A stretch of DNA of 64,000 nucleotides from an uncultured Clostridia bacterium (GCA_947625195.1 CANQNK010000004.1:48777-112776), one strand, 5' to 3'; counted from the stretch's first letter, positions 31,403-39,696 are shown. Numbers and translations: made by a program. The notes: generated by a model not told the origin, from the sequence alone.

Positions 31403-33481
31403 ATGGAAAAGACTACTTTGTATTTGAAGGGACTGGATTGTCCTCACTGCACCGAAAAGATCGCAGACAGAATAAAAAAGCTTTCTTCCGTTAAAAACAG
31501 CGAGCTCAGCTTTGTGTCAAAAAAGCTGACTTATGACGAAGTGGATAGAACGGCTGTAAGTGACATCAAAAAAATAGTTAAGGAGATAGAGCCTGATGTA
31601 AAGGTCGTCGAAGAAAAGTCGGACGATGACGAAAAAGACGCAACTCTTTTTGATCTTGTGAGGCTGATAGCGGCGCTTATTATATTTGCGGTTTCCTTTA
31701 TACCGAAAATATCTGCCGTAAGCGTATGTCTTGTAGTTTTGGCGTATGCCGTTTCGGGTTATGACGTTGTAATAAATTGTGTGAGAAACATAATAAAGCT
31801 CCGTCCGTTTGACGAGTGCTTTCTGATGACCGTCGCAACGGCAGGAGCTTTTGCTCTGGGCGATTATCATGAGGCGGCGGCAGTAATGATTTTTTATCAG
31901 GTAGGAGAGCTGTTTCAAAGCTATGCCGTTAAGCGTTCCAGAAAGTCTATAACAGGCCTTCTTGCGCTGCGTCCTGACAAGGTCAGCGTAAAGCGCAACG
32001 GCAGGATAATATCCCTTTCGCCGGAGCAGGTGAGGGTTTCTGATGTTGTTGTTTTAAAAGCAGGAGAACGAGTGCCGCTTGACTGTAAGCTTTTGGAAAC
32101 GGACGCAGACTTTGATATGTCCGCTCTTACCGGGGAATCCGTTCCCGTTTCTGTAAGCGAAAACGGCGAGGTTTTGTCCGGCAGCATAAGTATTTCAAAA
32201 AGGGTTGAGCTTGAGGTCATAAGACCGTTTTCTGAGTCCGCAATGTCTAGAATTCTGGATATGGTAGAAAACGCATCGGCTAAAAAAGCAAAAGCAGAGC
32301 GCTTTATAACCAAGTTTGCAAAAATATATACGCCTGTTGTTGTGGTCTGTGCTCTGATGCTGGCGCTTATTCCTTTTTTGGCTACAGGTTTTTCGATTGA
32401 AGCATTAAAGAATTGGGGATACAGAGCGCTTTTGTTCCTTGTTGTATCCTGTCCGTGTGCGCTTGTCGTTTCAGTTCCGTTGGGATTTTTTGCGGGAATA
32501 GGCGGCGCTTCCAGAAGAGGAGTACTTATAAAAGGTGCCAACAGTATAGAAATTATGTCTAATGTCAGGCGGATCGCATTTGACAAAACAGGAACGCTCA
32601 CCTCTGGAAAATTTAAAGTGAGCGGTATAACAGCGAATAATGCCGATGAGGCAGATGTCTTAAAGCTCTGCGCATACGCAGAGCTTAACTCCAACCATCC
32701 GATAGCTAAAAGCATTGTTGAGGAATACATCAGTCGCGGAGGTATACCCGATGAATCTTTAGTTTCACATACGCGTGAGATTTCCGGAAGGGGAATTAAA
32801 GCAATTGTGGATGGCAAAACACTTCTTGCAGGAAACAGACGGCTGCTTTTTGAAAACGGCATAGAGACAGATGATAAGATCAGCGAAAACACCTGCGTAT
32901 ACGTTGGATATGACGGAAAATTCATAGGAAGTGTAATTCTTGAAGACGATATAAAGCAAAACGCTCAAAGTATGATATCAACACTAAATAATATGGGAAT
33001 TGAAACGGTAATGCTGACGGGTGACAGAGATTGCGCCGCATCTGCCGTTGCCAAGCGGCTTGGCGTTGCAAAGTATTGTTCTGAGCTTCTGCCCGAGGGC
33101 AAGGTTAAATATATTGAGCAGATGCTCAATAAGGGAGAAAAAACAGCTTTTGCCGGAGACGGAATAAACGATGCTCCGGTTCTGGCAAGAGCAGATATAG
33201 GCATCTCTATGGGAGCGCTTGGCTCTGACATTGCGATAGAAACCGCAGATGTAGTTATCATGAACGACGATGTGGGTAAGATAACGACTCTGCTAAATGT
33301 GTGTAAAAAGACCATGAGTATCGTAAAAACTAACATTGTTTTTGCAATTGCCGTCAAGGTTTTGGTTCTGATACTGGGTGCTTTGGGATATACCGATATG
33401 TGGGCTGCCGTGTTTGCCGACGTTGGAGTTGCGCTTATCTGTGTTTTGAACTCACTTAGGGCGCTTAGAATAAAAGAGTAG
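31403..33481 (+). CDS. cadA: Zn/Cd/Pb-exporting P1B-type ATPase
   Basis: 692 residues. An N-terminal heavy-metal-binding domain has GLDCPHC (Cys13, Cys16). Two helices follow, then the actuator TGES in SALTGESVPV, the membrane CPC (350-352), and phosphorylated Asp394 in DKTGTLT. An HP-type motif SNHPIA and GDGINDAPVLARADIG come next. The end has K in AVKVLVL and DVG in FADVGVALI, which is the P1B-2 (ZntA/CadA) rather than Cu signature. It exports divalent soft metals. It is 19 nt after the repressor, and a terminator follows. Confidence 0.95.
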   Translation: MEKTTLYLKGLDCPHCTEKIADRIKKLSSVKNSELSFVSKKLTYDEVDRTAVSDIKKIVKEIEPDVKVVEEKSDDDEKDATLFDLVRLIAALIIFAVSFIPKISAVSVCLVVLAYAVSGYDVVINCVRNIIKLRPFDECFLMTVATAGAFALGDYHEAAAVMIFYQVGELFQSYAVKRSRKSITGLLALRPDKVSVKRNGRIISLSPEQVRVSDVVVLKAGERVPLDCKLLETDADFDMSALTGESVPVSVSENGEVLSGSISISKRVELEVIRPFSESAMSRILDMVENASAKKAKAERFITKFAKIYTPVVVVCALMLALIPFLATGFSIEALKNWGYRALLFLVVSCPCALVVSVPLGFFAGIGGASRRGVLIKGANSIEIMSNVRRIAFDKTGTLTSGKFKVSGITANNADEADVLKLCAYAELNSNHPIAKSIVEEYISRGGIPDESLVSHTREISGRGIKAIVDGKTLLAGNRRLLFENGIETDDKISENTCVYVGYDGKFIGSVILEDDIKQNAQSMISTLNNMGIETVMLTGDRDCAASAVAKRLGVAKYCSELLPEGKVKYIEQMLNKGEKTAFAGDGINDAPVLARADIGISMGALGSDIAIETADVVIMNDDVGKITTLLNVCKKTMSIVKTNIVFAIAVKVLVLILGALGYTDMWAAVFADVGVALICVLNSLRALRIKE

Positions 33482-33494
33482 ATAATATGAAAAT

Positions 33495-33525
33495 TCCCGA
33501 CAGCTTCAGTTGTCGGGAGTTTTTA
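33495..33525 (+). terminator. Terminator of the arsR-cadA operon
   Basis: TCCCGACA (33495-33502) pairs with TGTCGGGA (33511-33518), then GTTTTTATT. Confidence 0.9.
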
Positions 33526-33653
33526 TTGCAATCAAAATAAGCCTCCGGGTAAAATGGTAATGCGGTGTCAAACTACGGTGCCACTTTTAAGGACTGTGCA
33601 AGCCACCGATTTACCGGTGGTCTTGACTAAAGCCATTAAGATCATTAGGATAC

Positions 33654-33682
33654 TTGAAAATATCAACCAGATGATTTATAAT
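33654..33682 (+). promoter_or_regulatory. Surviving promoter of a decayed XRE gene
   Basis: TTGAAA (33654-33659), 17-bp spacer, TATAAT (33677-33682). It precedes the frameshifted regulator pseudogene. Upstream, CCACCG/CGGTGG (33603-33620) forms a small hairpin. The rest of 33526-33710 shows no gene. Confidence 0.65.
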
Positions 33683-33710
33683 ATCTGTATAGCCTAATGG
33701 GAGGCGCGAG

Positions 33711-33925
33711 GTGACAACGTCGAATTTGATAAGAGAGTTGTTTGAGAAAAAGAATATAAGTCTGGTGGAACTTTCTCGGCGCATTGGGCAGACCCCGCAA
33801 AATTTAATAAGAAGTTGCAGCGTGGTACGGTTTATTATGATGAAATGATAATGATTGCAGAAGCATTGGGTGTGAATTATGAGCAGGCATTTGTTTTGCC
33901 GGATGGAGAGAAAATTGGCTTTTAA
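33711..33925 (+). pseudogene. XRE-family helix-turn-helix regulator, single-base frameshift
   Basis: From GTG 33711 the frame reads TTSNLIRELFEKKNISLVELSRRIGQTPQN, a normal N-terminus of a small XRE regulator. Then a base is missing in the AATTTAAT stretch near 33805. In the next frame the protein continues KKLQRGTVYYDEMIMIAEALGVNYEQAFVL to TAA at 33925. The total of 215 nt is one short of 72 codons, fitting a single deletion. The ORF is below the size usually called, so it is easily missed. Confidence 0.8.
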
Positions 33926-33952
33926 GTAAAAAAGGGAAAGAGGTAGGGATAT

Positions 33953-34222
33953 ATGGAACGAAATTTATTAGTCGGAAACGGCATTAATATCTAATTTAGT
34001 GGAATTGATGTGTACTCTGGCTCTGCTACGATGAATTGAGCTATTGAAAATATCAAAGCAGGAAAATATACGGTTTTAACAGAAAATGTTTTGTCCATAG
34101 ATGAACAGATTGAACTCCTAAATAGACTGGTTAAAGTGATTGATCAAATAAAAGCAGGTAAATGTAGAAGCAAAGCGGATGGCCTATTTATGCTTATGGA
34201 ATTGGTATTATTGAGAGGGTAA
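33953..34222 (+). pseudogene. Decayed ORF with two in-frame stops (nucleotide-binding N-terminus)
   Basis: From ATG 33953 one frame stays open for 90 codons apart from TAA (33992-33994) and TGA (34037-34039), each one base from a sense codon (CAA, CGA). The start ERNLLVGNGINI looks like a Rossmann-type 'GNG' N-terminus, perhaps SIR2-like, and the rest reads IDEQIELLNRLVKVIDQIKAG. A further coding-like scrap (...MDALKHYGIIE, stop near 34326) precedes the next gene. The family is not certain. Confidence 0.6.
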
Positions 34223-34341
34223 GCTATAACCTGCCCAAATCGGATAACGCCAGACAGCCTTAGTGACCGCCGGAGAAAGAAGCGGCGATTATGGATGCAT
34301 TGAAGCATTATGGTATCATAGAATAAACGGAGGCATTGAAT

Positions 34342-34860
34342 ATGAAAAAGATGGAACTGATTTTATTAATGGTTCTTGTGGTTATCCTTTCTGGATGCAA
34401 CCATGAAAATGAACAGGTTAAGTTGCTAGATACAGTAAATCAGATTCAAGGAATGGAGAACTATGAACCTTCCGGTGATTTGTCGAGAACATTTAGCGAA
34501 AATATAGTATATCAGGTGGCTGATATCTCCTGGAAAGGTAATTCCGGTGTCGCGGAAGTGAAAGTAACGACACCTGATTTGGAGCAGGTTATTTCAGATG
34601 CTATACAAGCAGCTATCGATGAGCAGGGAACAGAGGATTACGATATATTGCTTGACAATGTTAAGAAAAATATCCAATCCATTCTGGATTCTGAGGATTA
34701 CACAACTCTCCAGAGTACCATTGAGATGAATACAGAAAAAACAAAAGATGGATATAAGCTTATCAGCAACGAAGAATTTGAAAAGATTATTTCAGGAAAT
34801 CTGGAAGAGATTTTCTTTCAAGCTTTGAAGGAGGGACTTGCAAATGAGAACTCAAATTAA
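34342..34860 (+). CDS. Putative lipoprotein, unknown
   Basis: 172 residues with a type II signal peptide; the lipobox LSGC has Cys19. The mature part is acidic and alpha/beta, with a DI.WKGNSGVAEVKVTTPDL stretch like small secreted folds that bind or scaffold. ACGGAGG lies 8 nt before the ATG at 34342; a TTG two codons earlier is possible. It overlaps the following large gene by 17 nt, so the two form a pair. Codon use is more AT-ending than in the flanking housekeeping genes, consistent with an accessory origin. Function unknown. Confidence 0.75.
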   Translation: MKKMELILLMVLVVILSGCNHENEQVKLLDTVNQIQGMENYEPSGDLSRTFSENIVYQVADISWKGNSGVAEVKVTTPDLEQVISDAIQAAIDEQGTEDYDILLDNVKKNIQSILDSEDYTTLQSTIEMNTEKTKDGYKLISNEEFEKIISGNLEEIFFQALKEGLANENSN

Positions 34861-37330
34861 TCATAGTTTGAAACGATGCCTTTTTCTATGTATTGTAATT
34901 GCCATATTACTTTCGATTATCGGAATTTGTGGAATCAATGCTCATGCGACAGAAAACGACTTTGAAGAAGTCACGCTTTCACTGAATAGTAATGTTGCTG
35001 ACGATTTTTCAATCAATGCATACTTATGCGATTCAATTCACTATATTACCATCGATGATTTGTGTTCGCTGACACGGTGTTCTCAGTCTACAAAGGGAGA
35101 TACCATTTCTGTTACACAGGGGTTTTGGAGTGTTACCTTTGATACAGAGAATCAACGGTTTGATGACGGATATCAATCTGTTTCCATAACAATCCTGGAA
35201 GTGTCGGCAAACGAATATGCTGTACCAGCACTTATGTTTCTGAGCTATTTTAAGGCTATCGCATTTATTAAAGATGATACTCTGTATTGTAGAATGCCAG
35301 AAATTACTGCATGGGAAGCTTTAAATATTGATTTTGGAAATTCCCTGGTTGATATCTATGAGTTATATGGTGGAAAAGGAAATGTTACACTGTCGTTAAC
35401 CTTGGATATTATCATGGATTTCATTATGGGGGATATGTCTACATCGGATGAGTATTTAAGCGATGCGTTCCTTAATGCACTTAAAGTCAACTTATATGAC
35501 TACGACTCTGTTCAGAAATACGAAGAATCAAGTCAAAATGAATTATACTCAGATCTTCACTCTGATAGTGGAAAGGACTTCGTTGAAGCGATTAAAGACA
35601 CTTTATCTTTTGTGGCTGAGCCAACTCAATGGTATATCCAGTATTACAATAATGCCATCGAAAAATCCTTTGTTAGTCTTGCGTATGATGCCGTTGAAGC
35701 CGGTCAACACGCTGATGTAACGCATTATGGTGATAAATTTTACGAAGCATTCACTGAAAAGAACAAGACAAGTGAAACAGCAAAAAAGTATTTTGATAAT
35801 GCAGACTATGTAATGCTGTTTGTTTCTGCCGCTGTAGATACAGCACAGCAAATGAAGTACACAAATGCCACAGATAATCTGGTTTACAACGTAATGGGGA
35901 AAGAAAATCTTAATTCTCTTGGAATATCAGCCGATGATAATGACTGGTTTACTGTCGCAAACCGTTACCAGAATGTGCTGGGTGTTGCTACAACACAGCT
36001 TGAGGCAGAGGCTATGCAACTCTTTACTGATAAGCTGTGCTGGGAGAAGTTGATTGGTACTGGCGTATCAAGTGCGGCTGGCATAAGTAGCGGAGCTTGG
36101 ACATTTAGCCTGAACGTTGCTCGTTTGTTTGTTGAAAACTTTCCTCTAACAAGCTCTTCGGTCGAAGCCTTTAAAGCGGATCAGAGAGCGTTGTACTTAT
36201 CTGAATTACAGCAAAATGTGTACCGGATAGCATATAATACGCATCTGAATATGCAAGGTCAATGGGATAATACTGAAATCTATAGTAAGTATATTCAAGC
36301 ATTACAACTATACTGCCGAACCTCGATTGCCATGTACGAAAACTTGATTACAATGGTGGACGAGTTCGGACAGAATCGAGATTACTGGACAAATCTTTTC
36401 CAAGCCCGAATTGATATGCTGGCAGTATCTCTATATCAATTGACTGTGCTTCAGGATGATGGAATTAATAATTGTTTGCCACTTGATTTATCTACTTTTG
36501 AGTATAATGCAGGTGCTAATAATATTTTTGAAATGCTACCTTCAAAATTTACGTTTTCTAGTGGTGCAGGTGGATGGGCTACAGTGATTACACTAAATGA
36601 TGATGGATCATTTAAAGGCCAATATCATGATTCTGATATGGGTGATTCAGGAACCGGATATTCAAAAGGTACAGAATATATCAGTGATTTTAGCGGTAAA
36701 TTTACAATGCCTAAAAAAATCAACGAGTATATTTACTCGATGAATCTTGAATCACTTGATGTTGAAGGAACTTCTGGTACAGTGTATTACGAAAATGACA
36801 TCAAGTACATTGTTTCTGATCCATACGGTTTTGATAATGCAGATGAATTTCTAATTTATTTACCAGGATGCCCATTAGAAGAAACATCAGAAGAATTTCT
36901 CTCATGGTCGTTTATAAATACTCAAATAAGAAATACCATTCCAACAGGAGTGTACGGAATATATAATGTAGGTGGGATGAAAGGCTTTATGGGAGAAGAT
37001 GATAATAGTCTATGGAGAAAAACATACACGTATTCTTATAATACCTATAGATCAGAACTACAGCCAAGCTACTATTCCGAGAGCCATTTAATTTTTTGGC
37101 CAGAATCAGGTGCTGCGACATTGGAATTAGGATTTGATTGGAGCAATGATAGCCAAACAGAATTTATTGCTTCTGATGACGGAGGAACTGGAGAGTATAA
37201 TATATCATTAGATTTTAATGAGGATTTTAGTTCGGTAAAGGTTACGCTAAAAAGCATATCTGGTTTCAATTTAGAGCCATGGGGAGGTAGCGATGACGGA
37301 ACACTCTCAGTTGAATATCAGGTTGAATAA
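34844..37330 (+). CDS. Large secreted protein of unknown function
   Basis: 828 residues. A long signal/anchor segment (about 10-35, CLFLCIVIAILLSIIGICGINAHA) comes first. A region of about 100 residues follows with strands resembling a copper-amine-oxidase-N 'stalk' domain (YITIDDLCSLT, VTFDTENQRF, YAVPALMFLSYF). A central mostly helical part (about 115-540) is rich in Tyr, Asp and Gln, and a C-terminal beta-rich part (about 555-828) is rich in Gly/Ser/Tyr/Asp (GAGGWATVITLNDDGSFKGQYHD). The GGWATVI..DDGSF style resembles small lipocalin-like repeats. No catalytic motif seen. The ATG at 34844 follows GAAGGAGGG. With the upstream lipoprotein it forms an uncharacterised envelope pair in an island of decayed genes. 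Confidence 0.75.
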   Translation: MRTQINHSLKRCLFLCIVIAILLSIIGICGINAHATENDFEEVTLSLNSNVADDFSINAYLCDSIHYITIDDLCSLTRCSQSTKGDTISVTQGFWSVTFDTENQRFDDGYQSVSITILEVSANEYAVPALMFLSYFKAIAFIKDDTLYCRMPEITAWEALNIDFGNSLVDIYELYGGKGNVTLSLTLDIIMDFIMGDMSTSDEYLSDAFLNALKVNLYDYDSVQKYEESSQNELYSDLHSDSGKDFVEAIKDTLSFVAEPTQWYIQYYNNAIEKSFVSLAYDAVEAGQHADVTHYGDKFYEAFTEKNKTSETAKKYFDNADYVMLFVSAAVDTAQQMKYTNATDNLVYNVMGKENLNSLGISADDNDWFTVANRYQNVLGVATTQLEAEAMQLFTDKLCWEKLIGTGVSSAAGISSGAWTFSLNVARLFVENFPLTSSSVEAFKADQRALYLSELQQNVYRIAYNTHLNMQGQWDNTEIYSKYIQALQLYCRTSIAMYENLITMVDEFGQNRDYWTNLFQARIDMLAVSLYQLTVLQDDGINNCLPLDLSTFEYNAGANNIFEMLPSKFTFSSGAGGWATVITLNDDGSFKGQYHDSDMGDSGTGYSKGTEYISDFSGKFTMPKKINEYIYSMNLESLDVEGTSGTVYYENDIKYIVSDPYGFDNADEFLIYLPGCPLEETSEEFLSWSFINTQIRNTIPTGVYGIYNVGGMKGFMGEDDNSLWRKTYTYSYNTYRSELQPSYYSESHLIFWPESGAATLELGFDWSNDSQTEFIASDDGGTGEYNISLDFNEDFSSVKVTLKSISGFNLEPWGGSDDGTLSVEYQVE

Positions 37331-37424
37331 TGGATTTTGTAAACAAGTGAAAATAGCGCTTCAATTTCCCTGTTCCGCTGAATGGTAAGGAAGTGACTGA
37401 GCTTCCCTTGGAAAATGAGACAAC

Positions 37425-37464
37425 TATTGAGTGCTTAGTATTGATGTCAAGGGTCGGAAAATAA
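37425..37464 (+). pseudogene. Relic of an RNA-methyltransferase-like C-terminus (copy 1)
   Basis: A short frame reads TTIECLVLMSRVGK before a stop. It resembles the last residues of RlmD/TrmA-type 23S rRNA methyltransferases ('HVETVVLMS+V'). No upstream body of the gene remains. A diverged second copy lies at 38594-38659. Confidence 0.4.
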
Positions 37465-37503
37465 GGATACAAATCTTAATTTTTATACGAAGGAGATTTT
37501 TAA

Positions 37504-37605
37504 ATGAACACTTATGAAAAAGCGCGCGCGTATATCCTGCGCAACGCCCGCCCTATTGATCTTGCCATATTCAGGTATCCCTATGTCGTGTTTGAAGTGA
37601 TATAG
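37504..37605 (+). pseudogene. Truncated ORF with intact RBS and start
   Basis: AAGGAGA then ATG 37504 opens MNTYEKARAYILRNARPIDLA, closing after 33 codons at TAG 37603-37605. This start is a recognisable N-terminus of a longer conserved Firmicutes family (prenyltransferase-like all-helical proteins), so only a stub remains. Confidence 0.55.
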
Positions 37606-37632
37606 TTAAAGAAAAACTTGGAGGTTATACAT

Positions 37633-37899
37633 ATGATTGATTCAAGATGCGGACTTCACTGCACTGGATGTGAGTATAAGGAGACATGCGGTTGCGGCGG
37701 ATGTATCGAAACAAACGGGCATCCTTTCCATGGGGAATGTCCTGTTGCGATATGCTGCCAGAATAAAGGTATCATACATTGCGGCGAATGCGCTGATATT
37801 CCCTGTGAGCTTCTGATGCAGTATTCTTGTGATCCTGAGCACGGGGATACTCCTCAAGGTGCACGAATTGAACAGTGTAAAAGGTGGGCAAATGTATGA
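37633..37899 (+). CDS. DUF3795 cysteine-rich protein
   Basis: 88 residues with ten or more cysteines: DSRCGLHCTGCEYKETCGCGGC near the start and CPVAICCQNKGIIHCGEC in the middle, matching DUF3795, a probable zinc- or iron-binding small protein. GGAGG sets the start at 37633. It overlaps the next gene by ATGA, so the pair is coupled. Role unknown. Confidence 0.8.
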   Translation: MIDSRCGLHCTGCEYKETCGCGGCIETNGHPFHGECPVAICCQNKGIIHCGECADIPCELLMQYSCDPEHGDTPQGARIEQCKRWANV

Positions 37900-38585
37900 T
37901 AAATAATTTTTCGGATTTTTGCGACGTACTGATGAAATGCGGTTTCTCTATGGGAGGAGGCAACCCAAAAGGCATCTATGCCGTAATTCCTTACGGATGG
38001 CAGGAACAGGACAGCATCTTATCTCCTATAAAGTGGCACACAGGAGACTTTGAAACAGATCCGTGGGAATGGCGGATGCGAGTTTTGGAAGAACGGGATG
38101 ATATCGCTTATTCAAAGCTCTTTTTTCGCGCAAGCGGATATATCACAAAGGACTGGTATCCGTACTTTTATGCTGTCCGAAGAAACGGCGAAACCTTCGA
38201 TGAAGCCTATGAAAGCGGTACGATAAGCGAAATGGAAAAACGGATATACGCCATTGTTTCCGCCGGAGAAATTCCTCTTCATGAAATAAAGCAAAAAGGT
38301 GGATTTAGTCGGGAAGACAATGCAAAGTTTGAACGTGCGCTCGTTGAGCTTCAAATGCGTATGTTTATCACTATGTGCGGTAGGGCGCAAAAAAAGAATA
38401 AATACGGCGAGGGCTATGGATGGAATAGCACTGTATTTACAACAGTAGAGAATTTTTGGTATACTCGTTCATTTACCTTACCACACCTCGATCCCATCGA
38501 AAGCTATGATTTGATAAAGAAGCAGATTCTAAAGCTGAACCCGCAGGCAGAGAAGAAGGCAATCAATAAGTTTATTCGTGGATAG
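37896..38585 (+). CDS. AlkZ-related winged-helix protein
   Basis: 229 residues with a conserved body: FSMGGGNPKGIYAVIPYGW, SPIKWHTGDFETDPWEWRMRVLEE, FFRASGYITKDWYPYFYAVRR, and a C-terminal helical part KKQILKLNPQAEKKAI. I recall this family as AlkZ-related, that is, related to HTH_42 winged-helix DNA glycosylases. The essential AlkZ glutamines are not confirmed here, so repair activity is uncertain. The start ATG 37896 overlaps the stop of the DUF3795 gene. Confidence 0.6.
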   Translation: MINNFSDFCDVLMKCGFSMGGGNPKGIYAVIPYGWQEQDSILSPIKWHTGDFETDPWEWRMRVLEERDDIAYSKLFFRASGYITKDWYPYFYAVRRNGETFDEAYESGTISEMEKRIYAIVSAGEIPLHEIKQKGGFSREDNAKFERALVELQMRMFITMCGRAQKKNKYGEGYGWNSTVFTTVENFWYTRSFTLPHLDPIESYDLIKKQILKLNPQAEKKAINKFIRG

Positions 38586-38593
38586 GAATGGGC

Positions 38594-38659
38594 GTGAAAC
38601 TTCATGTGCGGACGGTGCATGTGGAGTATGTAGTGCTGATGTCAAAGGTCAACGAGTAG
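38594..38659 (+). pseudogene. Relic of an RNA-methyltransferase-like C-terminus (copy 2)
   Basis: A frame ends RTVHVEYVVLMSKVNE then TAG at 38657-38659. It is close to the ends of RlmD/TrmA-family methyltransferases and to the shorter relic at 37425-37464, with clear DNA-level similarity in the GATGTCAA(A/G)GGTC stretch. An RBS-like AGGAGG follows, which seems to have served the next (broken) gene. Confidence 0.45.
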
Positions 38660-38711
38660 GAGGTCAAAATAATGCAGGTACAGTGTTTTTTAGAAAAATT
38701 AAAGCAGTGAT

Positions 38712-38879
38712 ATGACGGTTCCCTGTGATGGTGGGATAATCAACATACGTGTTGGGGCAATTATCTTGCAGGACGGCAAATTTTTAATGGTGGGTAACGA
38801 GCGTTCATTCTGTTGGTGGACGTATAAGGTTTGGAGAAACCGCTGAGGAGACGGTTATACGGGCGGTTTTAATAGGAGG
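38712..38879 (+). pseudogene. Truncated Nudix hydrolase gene with frameshift
   Basis: From ATG 38712 the frame reads MTVPCDGGIINIRVGAIILQ and DGKFLMVGNERS, the typical start of a Nudix domain, then stops at TGA 38844-38846. In a second frame from about 38800 the Nudix box begins SVGGRIRFGETAEETVIRAV, but the REVxEExG end is missing and the sequence loses homology after 38880. It is non-functional. Confidence 0.75.
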
Positions 38880-39104
38880 GCAGCGCCCACCTTTTGGCTC
38901 TTATATCTTTAATAGTGGCGAGCAGCATCCCTGTTGACATGGGGTGTACGGAGAGCAACGGCAGTCTCGCCTGCCGGCTCGGTCGGAGCTTTTGCGTCTG
39001 GTGACGCAAAGGTCGCCACCGGCGACCCGCACCCCTTCGTCGGGAATATACAAAGTGGTGTTAAAAGTGTAGCTGATCAGAAGGCATAGTCTATATAAAA
39101 ATCA
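38880..39104 (+). other. GC-rich gene-free stretch with tandem hairpins
   Basis: Two perfect hairpins sit back to back: TTTGCGTC/GACGCAAA (38991-39010, 4-nt loop) and GGTCGCC/GGCGACC (39011-39027, 3-nt loop). A GGCAG/CTGCC hairpin lies upstream near 38960-38975. No gene. The GC content contrasts with its neighbourhood, and it looks like the tail of a mobile or structured element. Confidence 0.5.
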
Positions 39105-39138
39105 AATCCGGCGATATGTTTGTTCATATCACCGGATT
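39105..39138. terminator. Terminator of the trxA operon (bidirectional)
   Basis: AATCCGG.GATATG-type arms (39105-39118 and 39125-39138) with one G-U pair and T-rich tails on both strands. Confidence 0.8.
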
Positions 39139-39141
39139 ATT

Positions 39142-39447
39142 TTACTTGATCATTTCGAGTATTTCGGATTTTGAAACAACCCCTACTGATCGTTCTGTTG
39201 GCTTTCCGTTTTTTATTACAGCAAGTGTCGGAATGCTGTCTATGTCAAATTTTTCGGCGAGCTGCGGCTCTTCGTCAACATTTATTTTTCCGATAGTTAC
39301 TTCCTCGTTTTCGTCTGCAATCTCGTCAATAACCGGAGAGAGCATCTGACACGGGCCGCACCAAGTCGCCCAAAAGTCTAACAGCAAAGTCTTATCGCTG
39401 CTTAACAACGATTCAAAATTTTCAGATGTAACTGTAATTAACGGCAT
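39142..39447 (-). CDS. trxA: Thioredoxin
   Basis: 101 residues; redox active site WCGPC (Cys30, Cys33) in DFWATWCGPCQML, then the cis-Pro loop IDSIPTLAVIKNGK. It reduces protein disulfides. It starts 3 nt after the FTR-like gene, so the two are one operon. Confidence 0.95.
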   Translation of the reverse strand: MPLITVTSENFESLLSSDKTLLLDFWATWCGPCQMLSPVIDEIADENEEVTIGKINVDEEPQLAEKFDIDSIPTLAVIKNGKPTERSVGVVSKSEILEMIK

Positions 39448-39449
39448 TT

Positions 39450-39653
39450 TCAGTCCTCCTTTGATTTATAATAAAGCCTGCAATGACAGTATCCTTCAAA
39501 GTTAGGGTCGGCGATCTGCTCTCTGAACTCCTTGCACATACATAGATTATCCTCTGTTCTGTCAAGCTTGCAGGGACAGTATCCGCCCTTGCGCTTAAGC
39601 CCCTCCTTAAGCTTTTTGACAATCTCCTCATCTTCATTGTATCTTACCGCCAT
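39450..39653 (-). CDS. Ferredoxin-thioredoxin reductase catalytic-chain-like protein
   Basis: 67 residues with three CxC pairs: GYCPC (26-28), LCMC (38-40) and YCHC (56-58), the FTR catalytic chain arrangement that holds a 4Fe-4S cluster and the redox disulfide. It would take electrons from ferredoxin and reduce thioredoxin; the trxA gene lies directly downstream. GAGGTG sets the start at 39653. The chain is shorter than plant FTR, and no separate variable chain is adjacent. Confidence 0.85.
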   Translation of the reverse strand: MAVRYNEDEEIVKKLKEGLKRKGGYCPCKLDRTEDNLCMCKEFREQIADPNFEGYCHCRLYYKSKED

Positions 39654-39696
39654 TGTGTTCACCTCATAATAATTATTCCCAAAAGAATTAAAAATA

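Noticed and set aside
31921..32925. Long (334-codon) open frame on the minus strand inside cadA
   Set aside because: It is antisense to the conserved P1B ATPase, has no RBS or family motifs, and arises from the G/C-third codon pattern of the real gene.
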